Positions 44,689-56,147 of a DNA stretch of 64,000 nt are shown one piece after another. The DNA comes from Acanthamoeba sp. SK_2022b. Lineage: Eukaryota; Discosea; Longamoebia; Acanthamoebidae. Each line of letters begins with the position of its first letter. Position 1 is the first letter of the stretch. The notes under the pieces were generated by a model, which searched no databases, was not told the origin of the DNA, and saw only the letters and a list, made by a program, of their open reading frames with translations. The stretch is from NCBI GenBank assembly GCA_027943245.1, contig JANDJZ010000077.1:48345-112344 (forward strand), read 5' to 3'. A program made the translations under genes and the position numbers.

Positions 44689-45373
44689 AGTGGACTCGTC
44701 CAACGCCGGCGCGACGCCGACGGACGAGACCAATGGCACGAACGGCGCCGAGGATGTCGACACGGCGTCGCGGCGCCGGTGGTACGACTACATGGATGTC
44801 GTCGTGCTGTCGTCGCTCGTGTTCGACTTTGAGGACGAGAAGGAGGAGGCCTGGGACGAGGCTGTCGACGCCGCTGGCGGTCTCAGGTCGAGCGTCGGCG
44901 CCGGCGGCAGCAGCCACCTTAAGGCGGGCGACGGCGGTCGGCTGGATTTGAGCATCGGCCCGGGTGACGTCATCACAGCGCCGCCATTGGTGGACATCGA
45001 GGCGCTGGACGTGGTGGCCGGCGGCGCCAGCCTCGAGTCGCTCGTGCGGCTAGTCCAGGGCCTGCCCAACGTGCGCGTCATCCAGACGCAGGACGACGAC
45101 GTGTGGGCGGCGGCGCTCAGGGAGGAGGCCAAGGACGAGCACCGCCTGCTGCTGGCCGGTCGGAGCCGCAAGGTGTTCCTCGAGCAGCACGACCACCATC
45201 ATCACCACCATCACTATCACCACCAGCAGCGTGGCCACACCACGTTCGAGGAGTTTGCGGACGCCGTGGCGGCGCCGCTGCTCGTCGTCTACCCGCCGCC
45301 GTCGGCCAAGCACCAGGAGCGGCTGCAGAAGCACAAGAGGAAGAGTCGACGCTTCTCTCTTCCCGTCGTGTAG
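41157..45373 (+). CDS. CPA2-type cation/proton antiporter with cytoplasmic USP-like tail
   Basis: Membrane antiporter of the CHX/KefB group. Hydrophobic exons encode LAGATGG and [75 protein letters not shown] and [20 protein letters not shown] (the family aspartate pair), then [32 protein letters not shown] and [20 protein letters not shown]. After about 43300 the chain is hydrophilic, with two stretches like universal-stress domains ([28 protein letters not shown] and [20 protein letters not shown]) and low-complexity Ser/Ala and His runs. TAG at 45371-45373. The start is uncertain: ATG 41157 spliced to [14 protein letters not shown] gives a signal-like leader. One intron holds (CA)n at 42926-42987. 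Ion specificity unknown. Confidence 0.85.
42926..42987. repeat. (CA)n microsatellite in an antiporter intron
   Basis: About 31 CA units on the sense strand between exons ending SRILHNSWR and beginning ESLTIGILL. Confidence 0.95.
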
Positions 45374-45432
45374 GCCCTACAAAATAGTCGATTTCTTGTT
45401 TTTTAATATATTATTTTATTTTATTTTATTTT

Positions 45433-46709
45433 TTAATTTGTTCGCTTGGAGTGGACCTTGGGCGGCGTCTTATCGGTGGGGTAGCGCCACAGCCCTGCAT
45501 GCACGAACAGTGGTCATCATTAGCAACTACGGCACGCGCGTGCACAAAGGAGGCCATGGCCGTACCCATGTGGGCGTAGTGGTCCGAGGCGAGCTCCTCG
45601 GGGCTTTGGTCGAGCTTCACGTAGACGTGCCGGTTCTCCACCTTCACCTGGTGTGTCCTCTGCTTCTTGCCCTGTCGGTTGTGCACAGACGCATTTGTGA
45701 GTAATAGAATTTATGTTTTTCAATCAACAAATAAATAATAGGCCAGATCTGAGACAAACCTTGGAGCACGGCCCGTCGAGACCCTTCTTCAGGATGCCCT
45801 CGCCCGTGTGGACGTCGATGTAGTACCTGTGTGCGCGTGAGCGGTGGCCTTAGGCAGAGATGGCGATGAGCGAAGGGGGAGCAGCGCACTTGTGCCACGG
45901 GCACACGACGCACTGGCGACCTTGGATGTCCTGCTCGGTGGTGGGGAGACGCGTCAACAATTCAAGGCTACACCAGCGACCGCGAATGGCCAAGAGGTAC
46001 CTCGATGTCGCCCTCCGACAGGGGTCCACCGAAGTCTGCGTCGACACGGTTTAGCGTGCATGCTATGCGTGCTATGCGAGCGTGCGTCGTGCTGTGTGTG
46101 CAATGCGCGCGCGTGCGTGATGGGACTAGAGTACGATAGCACACAGAGTCAAGGGCGCAGTAGTCGTGGTTGGTGGTGGAGCCCACGTCGAGCACGAGCA
46201 CGTCTCTGCCCTCCACGCACACCCGCTTGCGGTGGCCCACCTCGTCCACGCTGCCCACGTCGACCCAGTCTCCCTTGCCCTCCTCCTCGTCTGTGACGGG
46301 GAAGGCGTCAGCCATCCGCGGCGCAGGACAGTTTGCACAGGCGTGGGCGTACAGGGCATGATCTGGTAGGTGTGCGTGGTGTGGAAGGGCAGGGAGAGGG
46401 GCTTGGTGCGCCCGGCGGGGGTGAAGGCCTCGGCTGGTGGCCGCAGGATGGTCTCCGTCTGCACCTCCTTCAGCACGAATCGATCTACAGCGGCCAGCAG
46501 CCCCACCTGTCGGCCAACACAAGGCGGGGAGATAAACATTGATCATGTTGTTGTCGGCCATTAAAATTTGATTAATGAAAATAAATAAAGTTAAAAAAAT
46601 CAAATACCTTGTGAACGGTGACGTCGGCACGTCGCAGCATGAAGGAGCGCTTCTCTCGCTGCCCCACCTGGGCGAAGAAGTTCAATCTGTCGCTGGCCGC
46701 CCCTTCCAT
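45433..46709 (-). CDS. Rieske [2Fe-2S] domain protein (RFESD-like)
   Basis: Starts MEGAASDRLNFFAQVGQREK (46709). Exons join in phase through VGLLAAVDRFVLKEVQTETI, LSLPFHTTHTYQIM and WVDVGSVDEVGHRKRVCVEG. The cluster ligands are CYH, formed when TGC TAT C is spliced to AC (CYHFGGPLSEGDIED), and CVVCPWHK, giving the C-x-H and C-x2-H pairs of a Rieske fold. YYIDVHTGEGILKKGLDGPC and VKVENRHVYVKLDQSPEE follow. A last exon encodes GLWRYPTDKTPPKVHSKRTN and stops at 45433-45435. No other catalytic domain is attached, as in animal RFESD proteins, so it is probably an electron carrier. Partner unknown. Confidence 0.85.
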
Positions 46710-46911
46710 CTCGCTCAAGCAACGATGGTTATCTCAGCAATGTTTGCATTTTGGACATTCCAGTGATTGCGTGGGATCACGTGTCGACATTGCTCTCGTT
46801 TTCCTCTTTTTACCGGCGTGACGCAGTTTGGCTTGACTCACCGCCTCCTGCTCCCCACCAAGCAGACCGTCGTTGTAGCTCTCTCACACCAACCGTCCTT
46901 CCAGTACAAAG
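46710..46911. promoter_or_regulatory. Short divergent promoter (Rieske / transketolase-like)
   Basis: Only 202 bp separate the two outward start codons, so both genes probably share control sequences. No named element recognised. Confidence 0.45.
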
Positions 46912-49886
46912 ATGAAGAGTGCTTCAATTGCGGTGCAGCACTTGGAGGAGGCCAAGATCATCTACGAGAAGCTTCAGGTAGAGATCGAGGACTTTGAACG
47001 CGACAGATTCGAGGATGTTGGTTTCCTTACCTCCATGATGCTCGTCGTTTTGGGCAACTACGCCCAGACTGGTATAGATATCCCTCCTTTGCGTTTCGTT
47101 TTTATAATGACCCTCGCTTCGCATCAATTTCGCGTCAAATCTCTTCTTCGTTCTCACACTCGCCATGATGGACAACAGGCCATTTCGGCGGTCCTCTGTC
47201 GTATACACCTGCCAACGTCGCGCTTCATCTTGCCGGCCCCAAGAATGGAGGCATCTCATACGACATTCGCCATCCCAAGGTACCGCATCTCCAAGAAAAA
47301 CGATCTAAATCTATTTGATTGTTCCATCAATTACTATAGAATCTGCAAACATCACTGATGGGTTCAATTCCGTTCTTTCTCATTGCAGCATCCTTTGGCT
47401 GACAAGTTCATGCTGACTGGCGGTCACTGCATTCCCACCTGCTATGCGCTCTGGATGGTTCTCTACGAAGGTGCGACGCTGGCATTGCAAATTTAAACGT
47501 TGAAAACGAATTTTACTCATTATTTTTCAGATTCGATTATCGGCCTTTTATTAACTATAACCCTTAATTGTTGTGTGCAACTTGGTCACAGCCATGCAAC
47601 AGGAGTTCGAGTCCACCAAGGACGAGCGTTACAAGTGCCCTCCGGAGGAGGCCATCTTCGCCATCGACGCCCTCGGCTTCAGGCGCAGCCCCGGCGCTCT
47701 GGAGACCCTCCTCAAGGAGCACGGTGCCGTTCCTCCCTTCCCTCCACAACAGCCGACCTCCTTTCGGCTGAACGTTTCCCCCCTGCATGCAGGCCTCGAG
47801 GACCACGAGCTCTTCCAGCAGGCCAAGCTGCGCGGCATCCGTGCTCTGATGGGCCACTCGGAGACCACCGACGTCACCAACGGTGAGACACGCCACACTC
47901 CTCTCCCGACAGCTGTGCGGTCGAGAGAGCTGCGCGTGCTGACTCCATGTGCGTGCAGATGTCAACGGCGGTCCCTCTGGTGTGGGCGTGGCCACGTCCG
48001 CCGGCAAGGCCATGTTCTGGGTTCGTGCCTCGACCTGTGGCCTTACGCTTTGGGAGGGGAGGGGGCTGTGGATTGAACGGTGGCTCATCCCCGTGTTTAT
48101 TTTCGCTTTTTTTTGTTTGTTTTTCGTTTTTCGTTTTTTTTTTTTTTTTTTTTGAATCTTTGTATTTCCCACACGATAGGACCTCGTGGGCGCTCCCGAG
48201 AACCACGGCCCCAAGGTCGTCGCGTTCGAGGGCGAGTTCGCCTTCACCGAGGGCCACGCCCAGGAGCTCAAGACCATCGCCCTGGCCCAGCAGGTGGGCA
48301 AGCGCCTGCGCCTCTTCTTCTCGTACAACAACGCCGGCATCGACGACGCCCTCATCGGCGGCGTGATCCCCGAGAAGTACGGCTCGCAGTACGACATCGC
48401 CAACCAGTTCCAGTCCTATGGCTGGAACGTCTTCACGCTCGCCGACGGTACTGCCCCCCCCCCCAACGCACACGCCTGGCCCAATCGCTTTGCGCGCTCA
48501 CACGACACGACACGACAGGTGCCTCGTACGAGGACCTGGTCGCGGTGTTCAAGAAGATGGAGGACTGGCCCGCCGACGACCGCCGCCCGATGGTGGTGGT
48601 GGCGCACACCGTCAAGGGCTGGTGGCCCGGCGCGGCCGAGGGCCAGGTGGAGGGCACCAAGCAGATCATCGGCTACCCCTCCCACCCCTACGCCTTTGGC
48701 ATGAACTCTGACTACTTCCGGTAACGCAACCACGCCCACCCGCTTGACGATCGTCAGTCAATCAGTCAATCAATCGCGCGCGCCTCTCAACTGACCGCAT
48801 TGCAGGGCTCTCGCGGGCTCGTTCGAGCGTCGGTACGGCGTCAAGTTCTCGGGCATCCACGACGGCGTGCCCAAGAGCGAGCGCGAGCGTCTCATCCAGT
48901 TCAAGACCAACGTCGACGTCGTCATGTCCGTCCTCAAGCAGTACGTCGCTCCAGCATTACAAATAAGAATTTTATTATTATTAATAATAATATTATTATT
49001 TAAAAATAGAAACGAATGAATGAGCTGAGCGGTTTCTGGGCGTGGACTTGCAGGAAGGGCCTGGGCAAGTGGATCGCCGACAGACTGCTCAACATCGCCG
49101 GCACCCTGCCCCAGGACCTCAAGCTGTCCATTCCCGACAACATCGACCCCTTCACCGATGAGCGCCTCAGGTAACACCGCGTTCCACACAGCGCGTGCGC
49201 CACACGCACATGCACGTGCACGGCCACACAACACACGACGGCCATCGTGGACGGGCCTGCTGACCTCGTGCGCGCAGGGTCGAGAACCTGCCCAGGGACC
49301 CCATCAAGCTGACCGTCAAGCACCCGTTCACGGGGAAGGAGTCCACCGTCTCCGTCTCGCTCTTCGCCAAGCCCGGCGAGAAGAAGGGCACTCGGTAACG
49401 CCCCCCCCCCCCCTCCCACGCGGAGCCGACTTGGGCTGACCTCTCATTGCCCCCCCCCCCGCTTGGCACAACTTGCAGCCGTGCCATCTCGGAGGTGGGC
49501 AAGTGGATCAACTACGTGACCAGCAACCGCTTCCTCACCATCTCGGCCGATCTCTCCAACTCCATCAACGTACGCGTCGACGCTCCGCTGCTCACCTCCG
49601 CCGTAAATTGTATTTTATTTTACTATTATTTTCTATTTATAATTAATTTAATTTTGGGCGATATTTTTTCCGTAGGTCGAGGCGTGCAGCTTGACGGGCC
49701 ACTACGACCCCGTCACCAACCCGTGCGGCACCAGGCTCAAGGCCGGCATCCAGGAGTGCGGCAACGCCGCCACCATGTGCGGCCTCGTCTCGCAGACCGT
49801 GTCCAAGGTGAGCCCCCCCTCGGCCAACGCTCCTGTTCGCCTGTTGCCTCTGTTCAACCGAGTGCGAATTCTCACAAACGTCTTGC

Positions 49887-49924
<38 letters not shown>

Positions 49925-50184
49925 ACCACCACCACCACCACCACCACCACCACCACCACCACCACCACCACGATGGCGAACAGGACAAGAACGTGCACGC
50001 CGGCGTGTGGGGTCTGAGCGGTACCTATGGTGCCTTCACCCCCTTCTTCTACCTGCCCGTCCGCATCTTCTCGCAGCAGAACCAGGACTCCCCCTTCAAG
50101 CTCGGCGTGCTCACCATCGTCGCCGGCCACTCGGGTAACCCCCCCCCCCTCCCCCTATCTGCAATAGGGCGACAGGCTCTGACT

Positions 50185-50250
<66 letters not shown>

Positions 50251-51303
50251 CACACACGTCACACACACGTCACACACACACACGTCACACACACGTCACA
50301 CACAATACAGGCCCTGAGACGGCTGCCGATGCGCGCAGCCACTTTGGCATCTTCGCGCCGCAGGTGTGGACGCTGTTCCCCGAGGGCCAGATCGTGAACA
50401 TCTACGCGTGGGACTACAACGACGTGGGCCCGGCCTACTTTGCCGCGGCGCAGCTGGCCATCGCCAGGAAGGAGTGCTCGGTGATCGTGCTCCACGTCGC
50501 CCGGCCGGACATCCCCGTGGCCGACCGCGCCACCTTTGCCGACACCGACCTCACCGCCGCGGCCAAGGGCGCCTACGTCATCCGCGACTACGACAGCGCC
50601 CGCCCGCCCGCCGGCACCGTGCTGGTCCAGGGCGCCAGCTCCACCGTCAACCTCCTGTCGATCGTGCCCCGCCTCGAGGCCGAGGGCATCAACGTCCGCA
50701 TCGTCGCCGTCGTCTCCGAGGAGCTCTTCCGGGCCCAGCCCGTCGAATACCAGGAGAAGGTGTCGTGTCGTCTGTTGTTGTTGGTGGTGGTTGTTGGTGG
50801 TTGTTGGTGGTTGTTGTTGGTTGTTGTTGGTTGTTGTTGGTTGTTGTTGGTTGTTGTTGGTTGTTGTTGGTTGTTGTTGGTTGTTGGTTGTTGTGTCTGA
50901 CGTGCATTCGGGGCGTGTGGTGTCGGATAATAATAATAGGTGATGCCGCTTTCGGCGAGGCTGGACTGCATGGTGCTGACCACCATGACCAAGCGCATCT
51001 TCCCGCTCTCCGGCCTCGGCCCGCTGACCAAGGAGTACACCCTCAGCTCCGACTACGACGACCGCTGGCGCACGGGCGGCCTCGAGGTGCCTCCCCTCAC
51101 ATACACACACACGCGACACGCGACTTCTTTGCCGCGCGCGCAGCGTGTGTGCTCACAAACGTAACTCCAAAACCCAGGACGATGTGATTGCCGAGGCCCA
51201 CATGGACGGCCAGCACATCTTCGAGGCGGTCAAGCGCTTCGCCACCGACAAGCCGTCGCGCATGGCCCGCCTCCGCGACGCCCTCGGCGCGCTCTCCCTC
51301 TAA
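46912..51303 (+). CDS. Transketolase-like thiamine diphosphate enzyme
   Basis: Start MKSASIAVQHLEEAKIIYEK at 46912, stop TAA at 51301-51303, about fifteen exons. The N-terminal half matches the transketolase TPP domain: VALHLAGPKNGG, FMLTGGHCIPTCYALW (compare LSKGH), GGPSGVGVATSAGKAMFW, VVAFEGEFAFTEGHAQELKT (the metal/TPP loop, FEGE where GDGE is usual) and RLFFSYNNAGIDD. The middle has EVGKWINYVTSNRFLTISAD; the pyrimidine and C-terminal domains contain GLSGTYGAFTPFFYLPVR, GHSGPETAADARSHFGIFA and SVIVLHVARPDIPVADRA. It would transfer two-carbon units in the pentose phosphate pathway or act on related substrates. Divergence at the TPP loop means specificity is uncertain. Introns hold several simple repeats (49888-49967, 50186-50302, 50785-50893). 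Confidence 0.85.
49888..49967. repeat. (CCG)n(CCA)n trinucleotide tract in an intron
   Basis: A run of CCG triplets passes into a run of CCA triplets inside an intron of the transketolase-like gene. Confidence 0.9.
50186..50302. repeat. (CA)n microsatellite with CGTCACACACA variants
   Basis: About 30 CA units, then several CGTCACACACA-type units, in the intron before the exon starting PETAADARSHFG. Confidence 0.95.
50785..50893. repeat. GTT-rich minisatellite in an intron
   Basis: Tandem units near TTGTTGTTGG (about 10 bp) fill most of an intron of the transketolase-like gene, between exons ending YQEK and beginning VMPLSARL. Confidence 0.9.
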
Positions 51304-51601
51304 ATCGGGTTGCTCTCCTTTTGTTGTTGTTTTTTCTCGTTTGAGAGAAAAATATTAGAGAAAATAGATTTCCCAATACACCATTTATGGTATTGGTACG
51401 TTTAAGGTAGGTTTGTTCTACTAAGGAAATGGATGGCAGCGGCCTGGCAACTCGCACGCCACCCCATTTTCATGAAGCGGGGGTTCAAAAACACGTAACG
51501 GTTGGGCTCTCTTCTCGAAAACGCGCGATTGTGTGCATAGAGGGTGAGAGAAGCACTTGCGGGATCGGCGGCGATCTTTATCAAAATATCATATTTTATT
51601 G

Positions 51602-53375
51602 ATGGAGTCTGGAGGAGAGGTCGCCTCGGGCGAGGCATCGACAACATCCACGGTACCGGTAGAGCAAGGAGAGCCGCCCAGAAGATGGGAAGAGCTGTGC
51701 GAGGGGGGGCTGCGGTTCGACTTCCCGGATGAGGCGAGCTTCCCGCCTTCCCCCAAGTTCGTGGGCGGCCACCGCGAGTTTCCTTCAGGAGAGGAGGCCC
51801 GCATCAACGAGATCCAGGCCAACACCTTCGCCGCCTTCGTCAACATCTGCCCCGACTTCAACACCATCGCTCCGATCATCACCGAGGAGGACAAGCGCAA
51901 CAAGATCCAGCTCAACGACCAGATCAAACGACGGGCCTTCCCGCCGTTGGCGTTGGGCGGGACTTCGGGAGAACTCGCCGCGCTCACCGAGGAGCAGAAA
52001 CGGGACTCCAGGTGCTGCCTTTTGCCGCAACCCCCCCCCCTCTAGTTTCATGAAGATGACGGCAGACTGGTCGTCTTCTTGTCGATGTGATCAATGTGGT
52101 AACTCTTTTCTGTGGCGGGTGGCATCACGTAGACGATCGCTGCTGTTCAAGGGGAGGAGGAAGAGTGCGAACATGGAACAAATGCTAGCAGTAGAGAAGG
52201 TAAGCACGAACCTTCCTCCTTGACTGGCAGAACCGAGGCTTGCTGCTGACAAGACGCACGCGTGCGCCATCTCCCCAAAGCAGGAGGCAGAGACCGAACG
52301 TGCACGGACTGCGACGGATCGCAGGAGAGGAACGAAGAAGGACAAGCGGGAGAAGGCCAACAGCGACCGTAGAAGGACGATGAGCACTCACAATACCGAT
52401 GAACGAAACACGTCAAGTCGACCACTCACCGCCATGCTCAGCCCTGAAGTACGGCCACTTGGGCCTGGCATCGACTTTATCCAGTGCAACTTGGACTCAT
52501 CGACCACTTGCAGGAAGTAGCTCTGTACAAGGAGCAGATGATCAAGAAGTACGAACAGCAGCAGGAGACCCTGCGTAACTCGAGCACCCCACCCGCCGCT
52601 TCATCACCTGCGTCGAACACCCCAGGCCTTCCCCCACCACCTCTGACCGCACCTGCCATGCCCATACGACGTACGCTGCTCCCTTTCGCCTTCTTATCCT
52701 GACCAACCTTCACCTTCAAGGAGTCTAACCTTCTAGTCCTACGCAGCGCCTCCATTGGAAGCACCAACACCCAAGTATGTACTCATCTCCTCTGCTCTAC
52801 ATAACGTAGTGAAGTTGGGTCTAACGTGATGTGATGCGTAGAGAGAATACAAGTAGTAGTCCGATGGCCACCCCCGCTGTGGCCGTGCCGGCGCCTTCGC
52901 CCTCGCCCTCGCCCTCGCCCTCGTTGTCCTCCCCGGCTGCTGTCCTGTCCACGTCTCCCCCCGATACGCGAGCATCAGTCACCACAACGCCACCAGCAGT
53001 CCGGCGCAAGTCCAAGCCGATCGACGAGCTGGCCCAGACGCCTGCCTCCTCCGACCTCATGGTTTGCTCGTCTAGTCTTTCTTGCTTGCGTAGCAGCGCG
53101 GATATGGTGTGTGCTGACCTCTCGTGCCTTTCTGCAGGGTGAAGGAGATAATGGCTCGAAGAGGCGGAGCATCAAGTCGGCCTTGATGAGCTCCATCAAC
53201 AGAGGGAAAAAGGTTTCCTTCTTATTTAGCGTTATTGTCTTTCGCGGCCAATCAACACTGACATAAATCTCCACATGTCGAGCAGGACGATGAAGACCTG
53301 GGGTCGGCGCTGGAGAACAAGTACGGCAAGCACATGGTGGCCAATCCGCTTAACGAGATTCGGGACTACGCCTGA
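51602..53375 (+). CDS. Unrecognised protein with coiled-coil and Ser/Pro-rich parts
   Basis: ATG 51602 (MESGGEVASGEASTTSTVPV). Exon 1 encodes a hydrophilic stretch with EEARINEIQANTFAAFVNIC and IKRRAFPPLALGGTSGELAA. Later exons are probable but their joins are uncertain: GRRKSANMEQMLAVEK; the highly basic EAETERARTATDRRRGTKKD; IDHLQEVALYKEQMIKKYEQ (a coiled coil); a Ser/Pro-rich piece with PAPSPSPSPSPSLSSPA; and the last two GDNGSKRRSIKSALMSSINR and LGSALENKYGKHMVANPLNE, ending IRDYA at 53373-53375. I do not recognise a family. Low complexity suggests a scaffold or regulatory protein, but that is only a guess. Confidence 0.55.
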
Positions 53376-53584
53376 CTTCAACAACACCATCCCCCTCTCC
53401 CTTCTCCCTCCTTCCTGGGCTATCGTCACCCTGTACATGTGATCACACCATATTCGATTCTTTCTCTCTTTCCTCCCACCACGTGTGTTATGGGGATGCG
53501 ATGTCTCAACTGGAACATGCCAGACACCGACTGGGAGGGGGGAGGGGGCTGGGCGTGGAGAGGGCGCCCTGACCGGAAGGCAAC

Positions 53585-54111
53585 TCACCAGATCTGCATG
53601 GACTGCTGGAACAGCTTGGCCAGCTCCTCCTCGCCCGTCGGCACCGGCGCGAGCTTCAACACCCTACACCATTCGAATGTCGTGTCGTGTGTGTATGTGT
53701 GTGTCGTGTGTGCGATGGGTTAGGCGCGTGTGTGGCGCAAGAGAGGAGGGGGGGGGGCTCAGGTGCCTGTGCTGGGGGAGGGCGCCCTGGACGAGGGCGT
53801 CGATGTCGTTGGAGGAGAAGCCCAGGGCCTGGAGGCCGTTGGGGATCTCGAGCCGCTTCATGAGCTCGACGATCCGGTCGGCCAGCACCGGGCCCGCGTC
53901 ACTGTCCCGCACGTGCTCGATGTCCCTGGCGCCCAGCAGCGCAGCGACTTGCCTGTCCCCCGCGCGTTTGCGCGTTAACAAGAGGGCAACATGTCGGCAA
54001 TGCAGTGGTGAACGATGTCTCCGGAGACGTGCTTGTGTCGACCGGGATTGGACGAGGCGGTGAAGCGGAACACGGCCGGGGCGTGCAAGACGACCGACAC
54101 TGCCCCAGAGG

Positions 54112-54163
<52 letters not shown>

Positions 54164-54662
54164 CAGGCGTAAGCGGAGGGCGTGACTCCGTCGACGTGTG
54201 GGCAGCGGTACCGGCGATGGGGTTGGAGCCCTGGTAGGCCGGGCGCAGGAGCGGGGTGGCGGGACGCGGCGTGCGCTGGTCGTAGGGGATGGCGGTGTAC
54301 GACTCGAGCGCGTGGCACAGCACGTCGAAGCCGGACGCCGCCGCAACCTGCGGGCTGCGCGCAGACGGTTACCGCAGGCGCGCGCGCAGAGTGTGGGCGC
54401 GAGTCGTGTGTGGGAGTGAGAGGTGTACGGCATGGACTTGGTGTTCTCGGGGTCGACGATGCCGAGCGTGGGCTTGAGCCGGCGGTGGGCGATGCCCGTC
54501 TTGGAGTTGCGCTCGACGTGATCAAAGATCGCCACGCCCGTGGCCTCGCTGCCCGTGCCCGCCGTGGTGGGGATGGCGATGAGCGGCTTCAGCGCACCCG
54601 GAGGCGGCTTCACACAACACGCAACACACACACGTGCGTGCGTAAGTTGGCCAAACGACCTG

Positions 54663-54736
<74 letters not shown>

Positions 54737-55764
54737 CTACCTTGCCCTTGCCCACGGGCGGGTTGACGTAGTCGAAGAAGTCCTCCGGCGGATAGGTGGC
54801 GTAGAGATTGGCCGCCTTGCACGTGTCGATCACGCTTCCTCCGCCCACCTGAACCCCCCCCGACGCATAATTTGCATGCAGGACAAGCGTGGCCCGACGT
54901 TAGGTCTCCATTCGTGCGCATCTCCACGCTGTGCATGTGAAAGTAGGGGGAGAGAAAGGCGTACAGCTACGAACGCGTCAAAGTGGCCGGTAGGCGTCAG
55001 CTTGCGAGCCGTCTGATACCAGCCACGAGGCGAGGTGAGAAAATCGATTGGGGAGAGGAGAGCTCTTGCGCAGGCCTCATCCAGAAATTTAGAAATAATA
55101 AAATGAATAAATAAATGAATAAACAAATGAATAAATAAGAAGGCCGTGCCTGGGTCACGAATTCGATCGCGTGCTTGAACGACGCGTCCGTGGGCTCGAC
55201 CTTGACCTTGTCGTACAACACAAAGTTGACCTGTCGTGACGTCACGCAGAAGCCGAGGTCAGCAAGAGATGGGGGATCGGGGAGGAGCGAAGCCCCACCT
55301 TGGCGTCTTGGAGCGACTGGAGGACGGTGAGGACGGGCGCGAGGTCCTTGAGCGTCGGGTCGGTGAACACGCACACGTGCTTCGCGCCCATGTCGACGAG
55401 GTCGAGGCCCACCTCGCGCGTCGCGCCGACGCCGAAGCGGATGTTGGAGCCCGCCATCTCGAACGCGTAGTCGGCCTCGCTTTCCTTGGCGCCGCGGCTC
55501 AGGCCACCTTGTGGCCCGCGTAGGAGGAGGCGACCGACCACCGTTCCATCGTTAGCTCGCTACGCAGGCACCGTGTGCGGGGGGGGGGGGGAACGAACCG
55601 GCAGCGGCCGAGGAGGAGAGGCGCGCGTGGATGGTGGTGGGCTGGAGGCGTCTGGCAAAGCGCACGCCTGGACGAGTCAACGAGGCGCGCGCCTCGGCCC
55701 CCTCGGCGCCCAGCAGGCTGGCCACCAACGCCGGACAATTAAATCATACACGAGTTGACCCCAT
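53585..55764 (-). CDS. ADHFE1: ADHFE1-like iron alcohol dehydrogenase (hydroxyacid-oxoacid transhydrogenase) with internal gap
   Basis: Mitochondrial enzyme family converting 4-hydroxybutyrate with 2-oxoglutarate. Conserved blocks: [130 protein letters not shown] and a C-terminal [20 protein letters not shown]. The N-terminal exon is Arg/Ala-rich (a likely transit peptide); the start ATG is uncertain. Between SNPIA and VSVVL about 75 residues present in animal homologues are absent, including the metal-binding histidines (HxxxH and PHG). The join is a (TG)n intron at 54113-54162. The next intron (53953-54032) only keeps frame if a GC donor is used. So either the assembly lost an exon or the gene is defective. 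Confidence 0.8.
54113..54162. repeat. (CA)n microsatellite at the ADHFE1 gap
   Basis: About 24 CA units on the + strand in the intron exactly where the conserved metal-binding region is missing. Confidence 0.95.
54664..54732. repeat. (TG)n microsatellite in another ADHFE1-gene intron
   Basis: About 34 TG units on the + strand between exons ending NPPVGKGK and beginning PLIAIPTT. Its orientation is opposite to the repeat at 54113. Confidence 0.95.
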
Positions 55765-56147
55765 CTTTGTTGATGTCAATGGAGGAGGAAGATGGTACCC
55801 ACGATAAAAGTACTGTGGGTTGTGCGCCGCCGAGCAGGGGCACGACGGCCCGTGCACGTGGTGCGGGGGGATGACACGGTGCCCGTGGCTGCTTTGCGTG
55901 GGCACACCGCTGTGCAGGCCTCGTGTGCAGTTCGGCTGGGAGCTCTGCTCAGGTGTGCGGCATACCGCAGCGTGGCGCCGCGCTGATCTGGACGCGCGTT
56001 GCATCTAGTTGCTCTACTCGTTTGTTAGAATTTTTGATTTATTTTATTGATTTCTCTACACCCCCGTCTACGAGCGGCCAGGATTGATGGTGTTTAGAGA
56101 TTTGTTTACTGAGGGAAAACAGGGAGGCAAGGCGCAGAGTCGCGCTT
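55765..56147. other. Gap between the ADHFE1-like and RPSA genes
   Basis: Promoter side of the ADHFE1-like gene and 3' flank of RPSA (both leftward). Short ORFs here look non-coding. Confidence 0.4.

Noticed and set aside
44110..44832. Alternative frame ORFs across the antiporter tail
   Set aside because: Only the frame continuing to 45373 fits the spliced antiporter; the others are GC-driven shadows.
50785..50893. Regular GTT-rich repeats that could suggest a CRISPR-like array
   Set aside because: Units are directly tandem without spacers and lie in a eukaryotic intron; this is a minisatellite.
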